NCBI GenBank assembly: GCA_963580285.1
Contig: CAUZLF010000717.1
Span: 124,001 to 188,000, forward strand
Reading direction: 5' to 3'
Origin: Lucinisca nassula
Taxonomy: Eukaryota > Mollusca > Bivalvia > Lucinida > Lucinidae
Length of the DNA stretch: 64,000 nt
In this document: in pieces, positions 1-10,385 of the stretch
How the letters are laid out: the number at the start of each line of letters is the position of its first letter
Numbering within the stretch: the first letter of the stretch is position 1
Program-made: the position numbers and the translations under genes
Notes under the pieces: generated by a model
Databases searched by the model: none
The model's input: the letters and a program-made list of their open reading frames with translations, nothing else
Told to the model about the DNA's origin: nothing

Positions 1-2040
1 TGATAACATTGTAAGTCATGGGGCTAGCTGTATTAGTCATGGGGACAGTTGTGTGAGCAATGGTGAGAGCCATGCGAGTCATGCTGATAGCTGTATGCGT
101 CATGATGACAGCTGTATGTGTCATGGCGACCGCTGTGTGAGACATGATGACACATGAAGTAGTCATGGTGACAGTTGTAGGAGTCGTGAGGACAGCAGCT
201 GTGTGCATCATGTTGGTATGGACAGCTGTATGACCAATGGTTACAGCTGCACGAATCATAGTGACAGTACATGAGATAAAATGGCTGATGAAAGTGTTAT
301 GGGTCTTGGTGATAGCTGTATTTGAAATTAAGATATCGTTATAGTCATGCTGGTAACTGTATGAATCCTGGTGATGGTTGGAGAAGTCGTGGTGGTAGCT
401 GCGTGAGTCACGGTTACAGCTGTATGAGTCATCTTAATAGCAGTATGAGTTATGGTAATAGCTACAAGAATCATGGTGATAGATGTATGCGTGACTGCGA
501 TAGCTGTATTAGTCTTTCCTTTGTTGATCTGAATAGAGGTTTACGGGGCTTGCTGTATTAGTCATGGTGATAGCTATATTGATCATGGTGGTCACAAAAT
601 GAGTCATTGTGACAGCTGTTTGATTCATGCTGATAGCTGTATGAGGCGTGAAGACAGCTTTAGGCATACTCATGTTATTCAATCATGTTATTCAATGCAT
701 CAGGCATAGTGTAAGCTTTACGGCACCTGACGAAATATAAGCGATGCTTATAGCTGTATGAGCACGGAGTGATGGCTGTATGAGTAACGGAGATAGCTGC
801 ATGAACCAAGATGACAGTTGTATTCAATATGATGATAGCTGTAGTGATAACGGTTAGAGCTGCATGAATTATGGTGACAGTTGTAAGCGTCACGGTGAAA
901 TCTGTTGTCATGGTGATAGCTGTGTAAGCCATGCTGACAGCCGTATGAGCCATTTTGAAAGGTGTATTAATTATATTGACAGCTGTAGTAGTCATACTGA
1001 AGACAGCATTTGCCATGATGACAGATGTGTGAGTCATGGTATGATTGATGTTAACAGCTGAATTGGAAATGGTGACAGCAGCTGTATTGGTCATGGCAAT
1101 AGCTTTAAAAGTCAAGGTGACATCTAAATGTTTAATAGCGGTATATGTATGTGTCTTAGTGAAAGATTAAAAAGGCGTGCTGATAGATATCAGAGTCATG
1201 GTAAAAGCTGTATGAGTTACGGTAATAGCTGTATGTGTCGTGGTGGCAGCTGTATGAGTCATGTTGACAGCTGTATGAGTCATCGTGATGGCTGTATTAG
1301 TCATTATATGACTCGTCGTGGCAGCTGTATTAGTTATAGTGATCGCTGTATTAGACACGATAAAAGCTATATTAGTCTTGGTGAGAGGGATGCGAGCAAT
1401 GGTGATAGCTGTATGAGTCATGGTGACAGCTATAAGTGTCATGGGTACCATTGTAAGAGTCATGGTGACACCTGAAGTAATCATGGTGACAGCTGTAGAA
1501 GTCGTAAAGAAAGCCGTGTGAGTCATGTTGACAGGCTTATAAGCGATGTTGATTGCTACATGAACAATGGTTACAGCTGCATAATTTATGCTAATAGCTA
1601 CAGGAGATATGACTGTTGAAAACGAAATAAGTTTTGATGGCAGCTATATATGAAATTAAGATATCCGAGTCATTTTGGGCGCCGTATGATTCGTCTAGAA
1701 GGCGTGCTGATAGCTGTATGAGTCATGATAACAGCTGTATGTGTCATGGCGACCGCTGTATGAGACATGATGACATCTGAAGAAGTCATGGTGGCAGCTG
1801 TATGAGCCATGAGGAAAGCTATGTGAGTCATATTGATATGGACAGCTGTATGAGCAATGATTCATAGTGACAATACTGGAGATATGGCTGATGAAAGCGC
1901 TATGGGTCGTGGTGACAGTTGTATATGAATTAAGATATCTGTATGAATCGTGGTGGTAGCTGTATGATTCATGGTGATAGTTATAGATGTCGTGGTGATA
2001 GCTGTGTGAGTCCTAGGGACAGCTGTATGAGTCATCTTAA
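1..2040. repeat. 21-bp minisatellite array, block 1
   Basis: Degenerate tandem repeats whose core reads roughly GTCATGGTGACAGCTGTATG plus one base (period 21). It runs from the left edge, so the array continues outside the window. Because 21 is a multiple of three, both strands contain stretches of open frame: heptads like MSHGDSC on the plus strand and MTHTA-type threonine-rich repeats on the minus strand. Frequent stops and a lack of conserved starts argue against a gene. The segment at about 640-1650 recurs at about 3796-4790, showing an order above the 21-bp unit. Function unknown. Confidence 0.93.
512..553. other. Deletion scar of a SINE inside the array
   Basis: The bases around GAATAGAGGTTTACGGGGCT interrupt the 21-bp pattern. 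The same left flank (TAGCTGTATTRGT), the same GAATAGAGGTTTA and the same right flank (CTTGCTGTATTRGT) surround the full SINE at 3403-3704. The simplest reading is that this is the homologous insertion after loss of almost all of its interior. Seen directly by comparing the two loci; the order of events is inference. Confidence 0.7.
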
Positions 2041-3328
2041 TACGAGGGTAGGCTGGGAAGTTCTGAGCCTGACCAAGAAGCAGGCATCGAACAGCCATGA
2101 AATTTTGTATTCATTACATCCAAACCTTTATTTCTTCATTTGACTCAAATGAGTTCAAGTTTACCTGCAATAACGTTGAAATTCTAGACTTTGAAAATTG
2201 ATACTAACACGTTTTTGAGAAAATGGACAAAATCTGGCATCGTGGTGTCATCAAGTACCTCCATAAAAAGGGGTTAGCTCCTAAGGACATTCATACCAAT
2301 ATGGTTGCTACATTAGGGAATGATGCTCCTTCGTATGCAACCGTAAAAAGGTGGGCAGGAAATTTTAAGATGGGCAAGGACAGCCTTGAAGATGATGACC
2401 GGTGTGGACGACCCACGACGGCAACAACTGAGGAAACCATCAGCCAAGAGCACACGGCCGTGATGGATGACAGGCGTTTAACTGTGAATCAGTAAGCTAA
2501 CACTGTTGGTATCTCCCGTGAACGAGTAGAGAACATTCTACACAGTGAGTTAGGAATGTCGAAGGTTTCCGCCAGATGGGTGCCACGGCTTTTGACGCCT
2601 GACCAGACTGAACCTGTCACAAGCCAACTTGGCTATTTTTGAAGCAGACCAAGATGGTTTTCTTGACCGTTTTGTCACTCAGGATGAGTGTTGGGTTCAT
2701 CACTTTGAGTCAAAGACCAAAAGACAATCCATGCAATGGAAGCACCCTGGCTCACCCTCTCCAAAGAAGGCAAAGGTCGTCTCCTCTGCAGGGAAGGTGA
2801 TGACATCAGTGTTCTGGGATGCCAAGCGTATAATATTCATAGATTACATTCAAAAGGGCAGACCAATTAATGGGGAGTATTATGCAGATCTGCTAAAACA
2901 AATGCGAAAAGCAATTAAGGATAAACGACCCGGAAAATTGACAAAAGGGGTCTTGTTCCATCAGGACAATGCGCCTGCTCAGAAATCGGTTGTCGCAATG
3001 GCTGCTGTGCATGACTGTGGCTTCACACTTGTCGATCACCCTCCGTATTCACCTGATCTAGCTCCATCAGATTATTTCCTGTTTCCAAACATGAAAACGC
3101 ACTTGGCTGGGCAGTATTATCGGTCAGACGAGGAGGTGATAGCTACTGTGGAGGAGTTTTTCAGGGACCAAGATGAGACCTTCTATACCACTGGGATCCA
3201 AGGACTCCAGCATCGCTGGAGGAAGTGTGTGGACAGGAAGGGAGACTATGTTGAAAAATAAGGCACTTTCAGCATGGACAAACCATTGGATCTTGGTCAG
3301 GCTCAGAACTTTTTAGCCTACCCTCGTA
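2041..3328 (+). mobile_element. mariner element, copy 1
   Basis: A 1,284-bp element (2043-3326) flanked by TA dinucleotides, inserted into the minisatellite. The termini are inverted: left CGAGGGTAGGCTGGGAAGTT, right the complement of CGAGGGTAGGCTAAAAAGTT, extending to TCTGAGCCTGACCAAGA. Length, TA duplication and the encoded DD34D-type protein are those of the mariner family. A near-identical sibling lies at 47439-48725. The transposase is broken, so this copy cannot be autonomous. Confidence 0.95.
2223..3261 (+). pseudogene. mariner transposase, DD34D type, broken
   Basis: Encodes the nuclear cut-and-paste transposase of its element. The start MDKIWHRGV opens a helix-turn-helix DNA-binding part. 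A WVPRLLTPDQ stretch matches the family's WVPHEL linker motif. The catalytic aspartates are visible in TQDECWVHHFE, FHQDNAPAQK and YSPDLAPSDYFLF, with 34 residues between the second and third, as expected for mariner. Two lesions break it. There is an in-frame TAA after LTVNQ (about 2494), where the sibling has a leucine codon. About 11 bp are missing near 2603 (GACCAGACTG against GACCAAAAGTTGACCAGACTG in the sibling), which shifts the frame. The downstream part stays open to the stop at 3259-3261. The second motif has Q where mariners usually have H (NAPAQ). Confidence 0.93.
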
Positions 3329-5287
3329 GCTGTATGAGTTACGGTAATAGCTACAACCCTCATGGTGATAGCTGTATGAGTGATTGAGATAGCTGTATTG
3401 GTTTTTTGTTTGTTTGTTTGAATAGAGGTTTAACGTCCCCGTCAACACTATTTAGGTCATTTTCGAGACGTTGCTTTCAATTTTGTGGGCCTTTGCCCGA
3501 CATTGAGATGAAATGAAATCGCATGCCCTGCCGCCCTATGAAACCAAAAGGTTTATATGCATGAACGGTCCGACTCGCACCACTTTGCCTGAACAGGCTT
3601 AGACCTATGCTGTATACTAGTACTCGAGTGCGGTCGATTTCAGCTATGCGTGGAAACACTTTGCATCTTAATTTAATTCTCCAAGTCCCGATGGGCTGGA
3701 GCTTGCTGTATTGGTGATGGTGATAGCTATATGGCTCATGGTGGTCACTGAATGAGTGATTGTGACAGCTGTTCGAGTCATCCTGATAGCTGTATGAGGC
3801 ATGAAGACAGCTTTAGACGTAGTCATCTGGTTCATTGTTACAGCTGTATTAGACATAGTGTTTGCAGTATGAACCCTGTCGACAGCAATATGTCGCGAAG
3901 CTTTAAGCTGTATGAGCACAGAGTGATGGCTGTATGAGTCACGGAGATAGCTGTACGAGCTGTGGTGACAGCTGTTTTCGTCATGGTGATAGCTGTCGGG
4001 ATCACGATTAGAGCTGCATGAATTTTGGTGACAGTTGTAAGAGTCTCTGTGAAAGCTGTAAGCATTGGCGATAGCTGTATAAGCCATACTGACGGTCGTA
4101 TAAGCCATTTTTAAAGATGCGTTAGTCACATTGATAGCTGTAGTAGTTATACTGACAACAGCAGTAGTCATGATGATAGATTAGTGAGTCATGGTGACAG
4201 CTGTATGAGTAGTGTTAACAGCTGTATTGGTCATGGTTACAGTCGCTTAGGTAATGACGATAGCTATAAAAGTCAAGGTAACACCTGAATGAGTAAAGGT
4301 GGTAGCTATATGTGTCTTGGTGAAAGCTTTAAAAGTCGTGCTGATAGATATCCGAGTCATGGTAATAGCTGCATGAGTTATGGTAATAGCTGTTTGTGTC
4401 GTGTTGACATCTGTATGAGTTATCGTGATGGCTGTATTAGTCATGATATGGATCGTCGTGGCAGCTGTATTAGTTATTGTGATCGCTGTATTAGACATGA
4501 TGAAAGCTATATAAGTCCTAGTGGAAGGGATGCGAGTCATGGTGGTAGCTCTATGAGTCATGGTGACAAGGTGTCATGGTTATCTTCGTAAGATTCATGC
4601 TCACACCTGAAGTAGTGATTGTGAGAGCTAAAGAAGTCGTAAAGAATGCTGTGTGAGTCATGTTGACAGCCTTATAGGTGATGGTGACAGCTGTATGAAC
4701 AATGGTTAGAGCTGTAAAATCCATGCTGATAGTTATAGGCGATATGACTGTTGAAAAAGGAATAAGTCTTGGTGGCAGCTGTATATGAAATTAAGATATC
4801 CAAGACATTGTGGGCGCTGTATGATTCATGGTGATGGCTATAGAAGTCGTGGTGATAACTGTATGAGTTATGGTGACAGTTGTGTGAGTGTCCTAATTGC
4901 TGTATGAGTCATTGCAATAGCTACAGAAGACATAGTGTATGAGAGACTTTGTGACAGCTGTATGGGTCATTGTGATAGCTGTATGAGCTTTGGAGACAGC
5001 TGTAGGTGTCAAGTGAAGGCTCAATGACCAATGGCGGCAGCTATATGAGTCATGCATATAGCTGTATGAGACATACTTATGGCTGTAAGAGTCACGGAGA
5101 CAGATGTATGTGCAAGGGTGACAGCTGCTTTCGTCACGGTGATAGCTGTAGGAATCACGCTTAGAGATACATGAATCATGATGACAGTTATATGAGCCAT
5201 TGTGATAGCTTTGGGATTCATGGTGAATTCGGTAGGAATGAAGGTATTAACTGTGTGAGTCATCTTGATAATTCTATTATTTATAAA
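3329..5287. repeat. 21-bp minisatellite array, block 2
   Basis: Continuation of the same 21-bp repeat to the right of the mariner, split by the SINE at 3403-3704. The segment 3770-4790 parallels 620-1650 unit by unit, for example the TGAGGCATGAAGACAGCTTTAG landmark at 3796 and 643. It ends at about 5287 in a unit running into TATTATTTATAAATGAAATA. The same end recurs at about 8640. No gene is supported here. Confidence 0.92.
3392..3715 (-). mobile_element. SINE family A, full copy with target duplication
   Basis: A ~302-bp short interspersed element (3403-3704) in minus orientation. Its 3' tail appears on the plus strand as GTTTGTTTGTTTG, followed by the complement of the conserved GGGACGTTAAACCTC end. 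It is bracketed by an 11-bp direct repeat GCTGTATTGGT (3392-3402 and 3705-3715), the target-site duplication expected from LINE-driven integration. Other members are at 14661, 16276, 26062, 27705, 39285, 43125 and 63188. I cannot assign the promoter class of its head. Confidence 0.88.
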
Positions 5288-6495
5288 TGAAATACTGAAT
5301 GCAATATCAGTGGTATCACACACTGCAAAGCATACATGGCATACACTATACATATGAAATAATAGCATAGTAAATCAGTGACATGTGTATGTGCAACCAA
5401 TTAGCACAGAAAGACTATTTAAACTACAATGGGCCAAAGTAGCACAAAGTTGTAAATATTATATGTAAATATTACCACAGTTATTTCTAACATTTCAATT
5501 AAAATAGTACTGTTGCTCTTCTGGGACATTTATATTTTACAAACATATACTGAGAGGCAAAAGTAAGTATACAGGTTACTGAACGCTGATTTGCGTCCCA
5601 ATGTCTCCCTCTCTACATACATATGTGGCATCATAAATAAGAACAACCACTTCTGCGTGATTTGCAGCAGTTTCCGTTAAAATTGATTAAAGGATAATGA
5701 AATTTCGTCACTTGAAATGGACAGGGGGCTCTCATCCAATATTTTGTCTTGAGTAGTTTCCCTTTAAACATGTGTTTCGAATAAGTGTTATTCAATAAAT
5801 GATTTTTTTTTTTCTGCAACAGATTCATAGAAGGGGAACTGATTGGCAAGAATATATCCCATATTTAAATTAAACACAAGGTAAAATGCAACATTTTTTG
5901 TCAAAGAAAATGTCATTTTCGCCTTTTACGTTCTTCCTTTGATTAAATGCTTTATGTTACTTTGGGATTTGTTTGTACTGGTGATTAACTTTTCTTTGAG
6001 TAATGTTCGAGGCATCACTATGGAGTAAGTATAAAAATGCCGAGGAAAACAAAAAATTATGTGAAAGTTTCAAATGAATATCTTACACGATTTGAAAAAA
6101 AAGACTCATTTCATTCACTATGATTTTAATTGAAAGGGAGATAATCCGGAACAGGCAGAAATTACAATTGAGTTTGAAGCTGTTTGTTTGGGTTTAATGG
6201 CAAAGTAATGATGGCGTCTTATCGATGAACGTTCGTACATGACTTGTGCGATGCGCATAAGTTTGAATGTCATGTACAACACGAGATTTTGTTAGAAATA
6301 TTGATTATCAATTAAGGGCAATAACTCCATCATGGATGACTGCAACAGGAAAAGAATTGGACTTCTACAAACTTAGACGTTTGGGAAAAACGGACATAGG
6401 CATATTTTATGACAGACAGCAATATAAGACCCGGTATTCCAAATCAAAAAACTGTTTACTTTTTATTGCCTCTGAGTATATTTAAAATAATACCT
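5288..6495. other. Non-repetitive spacer within the minisatellite
   Basis: About 1.2 kb of AT-rich sequence between array blocks 2 and 3, with no gene I recognise. Its first part (ATATCAGTGGTATCACACACTGCAAAGCATA, about 5301-5340, in pieces) is echoed at about 9108-9140, so the array end and its flank were duplicated together. The rest shows no motif, splice-framed exon or terminal repeat I can support. Confidence 0.6.
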
Positions 6496-8640
6496 ATATG
6501 AATCCTAGTGATAGATTTATTAGTCATCGTCATACATGTATGAGTCATACTGACAGCTGTTGCAGTCATGGTGACAGTTGTAGTAGTCATGGTGGCAGCT
6601 GTAGGAGTCATGATGATAGCTGTGTGAGTCATGATGACAGGTGTAAAAGTGATATTAACAGCTATATTGGTCATGATGACAGCTGTATAGGTCATGGCGG
6701 TAGTTATAGGTGTCATGTTAACAGCTGTACAAGTCATGACAGTAGCAATAAGAGCCTTGGTAAAAGCTACAGAAGTCGTGCTGATAGATATAGGCGTCAT
6801 GGTGACAGATGTATGGTTATAGCTATATAGGTCATGGTAACAACTGCATGAGTCAGCTGTATGAGCCATCATGATAGCTGTATAAGTAATGTTATGAGTC
6901 TTCGTTAGAGCTGTATTAGTCGATGTGATAGCTGTATTAGTCACGGTTATAGCTATATGATAAGTAATTGTGAAAGCTTTATGAGTCATTGTGTCAACTG
7001 TATAAGCCATGGTACCAGCTGAATGCATCATCGTGACAGCCGTATGAGCTAAGATGACTGCTGTTTGATTTAAGGTGTTGTATAATTCATGGTAGTAGTC
7101 ATTAGCTTCATGGGTTTTGCTGACAACTGTTTGAGACGTCGTCACAGCTGTAGGAGCCATGCCGTCTGCAACTCGTGACAACATGATGAGTCATGGTTAC
7201 AGAAGTACGAGTCATCGTGACAGCTGTATTGGTCAGTGTGACAGTTGTGTGAGTCATAGCAGGGGTAAACGAGTCAAAGTGACAGGGAGTGACATGTGCT
7301 AGAGTCATGATGACAGGTGTATGAGTCATAATGACAGTTGTGTGTGTTAGTGTTAGTGACAGCCGTATGAGTCAGCATGACATGTGTATGGGGCATGGTG
7401 ATACCTGTATGTTTCACGGTGACAGCTAAATCAGTCATGGTGATAGCTGTATGCATCATGGTAGTGGTAGTCATGGTCATGGCTGTATATGAATCGTGAT
7501 TTGTGACAGATGTATTAGCCATCATGTCATGCAGCTGTATGAATCATCGCGACAGCTGTTCGAGCCATGATACATGCCGATAGCTGTATGAAGCATGTTG
7601 ATATCTGTATATTAGTCATGGTTAAAGCTATACGGATCGTGGTGACTGCTGTGTGTGCCATTGTAACTGTTCTATGAGTTATGGTGACAGCTGCAAGGCA
7701 TCGTGACAGTCCTATGAGTCGTCGTGACAAGTATATGAACAATGGTTACAGTCGCATAATTCATGCTGAGAGCTATAGGATATACATGTATGACTGTTGC
7801 AAACGGAATATATCTTGGTGGCAGTTGTATTTGAAATTAAGATATCCGAGTCATTGTGGGCGCTGTATGATTCCTGTTGATAGCTGTAGATTTCGTCCTG
7901 ATAGCTGTATGAATTATGGTGACAGCTGTGTGAGTGATCAAATTGCTGTATGAGTCAATGCAATAGCTACAGGATACATGGTGGTAGATGTTTGCTGTAT
8001 TCATGGTGATAGCTGAATAGGCCATGGCAATCGCTGTATTAGTAATGGTGGCAGCAATATGAGTCGTGGTGATTGCTGTAAGAACCACAGAGACAGCTGG
8101 AAGAGCCATGATAATAGCTATATGAGTTATGCTGGCAGCACTATGATAGTGTTTGTGCAGCATACGTCATGGCGATAGCTGTTTGAGTGATGATGACGGC
8201 TTAATCAGTCACGCTGGCAGCAGTTCGAGTCATGATGATAGTTGTATGAGTCATGGAGACAGTTGTATGAGCCATGGTTACAACTGTATTAGTCATATTT
8301 GCAGCTCTATGCGTCATTGCGACAGCTGTATGGACCTTGGAGACAGCTGTAGGTGTCACGGTGAATGCTCAATGACCCATGACGACAGCTATATGTATGA
8401 GTCATGCTTATAGCCGTACGAGACATACTGATGGTTGTATGAATCACGGAGACAGATGTATGTGCCGTGGTGACAGCTGCTTTCCTCAAGGTGATAAATG
8501 TAGGAATCACGCTTAGAGATGTGTGAATCATGATGACAGTTATATGAGCCATTGTGATAGCTGTGAGATTCATTGTTAAAGCTGTAGGAATGGAGGTATT
8601 AGCTGTGTGAGTCATGTTGATAGTTTTATCATTTATCAAT
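6496..8640. repeat. 21-bp minisatellite array, block 3
   Basis: The 21-bp pattern resumes at ATGAATCCTAGTGATAG and runs to about 8640. Landmarks shared with the other blocks include TGAAATTAAGATATCCGAGT near 1650, 4790 and 7830, preceded in each case by a GATATGACTGTTG-like stretch. The final ~280 bp (8360-8645) closely parallel 5010-5290. Minus-strand frames of up to 242 codons are low-complexity products of the repeat, not genes. Confidence 0.92.
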
Positions 8641-9242
8641 GAAATACTGATTTACGGTGTCGTATAATTCATCTCTGTAGTTTTTGATTTGTATGTTCTC
8701 GGAGATGTTACAATGATGAGTTAGGAAGCCTTCATGTGGACTAAACAAAATTAGTGTATACCGCGACAGAGGTAAGGGCGAGGATTATGGCCATGTAAAA
8801 TCGGTTAAAGCCCCCCCCCCCCCCCCCCCAGTGGAATTCTTTCCACTGATCGTTCCAAGGCGGTTCTTCTGTGGCGGTTTATTTATGTTGTTGTTTGTTA
8901 CTTACTGTGTGTATCACTTGTGTCTTTTTATTTTAGATGGCCATTTGGCCATTTTGTGGGAAAGTAACTGTCCTTATGGCCTTCCTTTGTTTAGGTTTCC
9001 ACTTTTGTCTGGTCGCTTCATGTTTGTGTTTCTTTCCCTTTGTTGTCTTTGGTGGGTGGAGTAAGTTAATTGTATCGATTCCTGATCTTTGTTTTACTTC
9101 TACTTTACAATATCAGTGGTACCATACATTGCAAAGCATATATGACACACACAATATATATGAAAAATAACAGGACTCTTGCATTATCAGGCGTTGTCCT
9201 AGGAATATAAACTAGATCTGCAGTCGATGGTATACCATCGCA
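8641..9242. other. Array flank with poly-C tract
   Basis: No gene recognised. Holds a C19 homopolymer at about 8811-8829 followed by T-rich sequence with hydrophobic but uninformative frames. At about 9108 the flank seen after array block 2 reappears (CAATATCAGTGGTACCATAC), so 8650-9105 looks like an insertion relative to the 5290 locus. Confidence 0.5.
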
Positions 9243-10385
9243 AATACCCGCTTTTTCTATTAATAACACTATTGACTATGTATTAGCTAGCCAAAACTAA
9301 ATGTAAGTTAAAAAAAGTTGCAAAGAGCATTCTAACTGATAAGCAAAGTTTCAGAAGTGTAACTCTTATAGTTTAGAAGATATGGCAAAGTCATACTTTT
9401 TGACCTTTGACCTTGGGGTTATGTTGGGGTCCACCTAAAGTATCCCAATTTTTTCTATATTCCAACAGCCATCCAATAACCAAGTTTCAGAAGTGTAACT
9501 CCAATAGTTTAGAAGATATGGCAAAGTCATACTTTTTGACCTTTGACCTTGGGGTCGAGGTCACACCAAAAGTAGCCCAACATATTCTATATTCCAAGGA
9601 CCATCCAATAAGCAAAGTTTCAGAAGTGTAACTCCAATAGTTTAGGAGATATGGCAAATCATAATTGTTGACCTTTGACCTTGGGGTCATGTTGAGGTCA
9701 AGGTCTCACCAAACGTATCCAAATTTATTCTATATTCCAAGGGCCATCCAATAACCAAAGTTTCAGAAGTGTAACTCTAATAGTTTAGAAGATATGGCAA
9801 AATCATACTTTTTGACCTTTGACCTTGGGGTCAAGGTCACACCAAAAGTAGCCTGACATATTCTATATTCCAAGGACCATCCAATAAGCAAAGTTTCAGA
9901 AGTGTAACTCCAATAGTTTAGGAGATATAGCAAATCACAATTTTTGACCTTTGACCTTGGGGTCATGTTGAGGTCAAGGTCACAAAAAAAGTTGCCCACT
10001 GCCATCTACATTCCATGTACTATCCACATGCAAAGTTGTAAAAGTGTAACTTCAGTGGTTGCAGAGGAGATCCATTTACAAGAAACGTGACGGACGGACA
10101 GACAGACGGACAGACGGACAGACGGACGGACGTTCTCACAAATGGATAGTTATGTGGCTACTTTTGGCAAGATTGATACATATGTGGCTAATTTTAACCA
10201 CATAAAAGACCTTTTATGTGTCTAACGGAATAAATCTCACTTTATCTCATTGACTTACATTGATTCTGTCCAAGTTTATAGCCACCTATCTATCCATTTG
10301 TGTGTACGGACAGACGGACTGACGCCGGATCGAACTGTGGTACGAAAACAATATACCCGATTTTTCTTCGAAAAAGCGGGTATAA
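9243..10385. mobile_element. Short-TIR (MITE-like) element of tandem ~135-bp units
   Basis: Bounded by a 13-bp inverted repeat, TACCCGCTTTTTC at about 9245 and GAAAAAGCGGGTA at about 10371. Inside are the tandem units annotated separately, a GACGGACAGACAG microsatellite (10090-10135), and imperfect repeats around CACATAAAAGACC. No coding capacity is seen. The element class is unknown, and the TIR alone does not identify a superfamily. Confidence 0.55.
9345..10060. repeat. ~135-bp tandem repeat carrying nuclear-receptor-like DR1 motifs
   Basis: Five units plus a partial sixth, each containing CAGAAGTGTAACTCNAATAG, then TGACCTTTGACCTTGGGG, then a TTCTATATTCCAAGG stretch. The perfect direct repeat TGACCTTTGACCT starts at 9401, 9537, 9669, 9813 and 9945 (spacing 132-144). 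No protein coding is supported. Confidence 0.85.

Noticed and set aside
6456..7184. 242-codon minus-strand frame in the minisatellite
   Set aside because: It is a Thr/Met/His low-complexity translation of the 21-bp repeat, with equivalent frames on the other strand and many stops in sister segments.
8831..9170. Hydrophobic plus-strand frames after the poly-C tract
   Set aside because: Two overlapping frames of T-rich DNA translate as Phe/Leu-rich sequence. No start context, signal or homology is apparent.
9487..10005. Minus-strand repeated frames (LGATSEEFLV-like)
   Set aside because: They follow the 135-bp tandem unit and shift frame between units. Repeat artefact.
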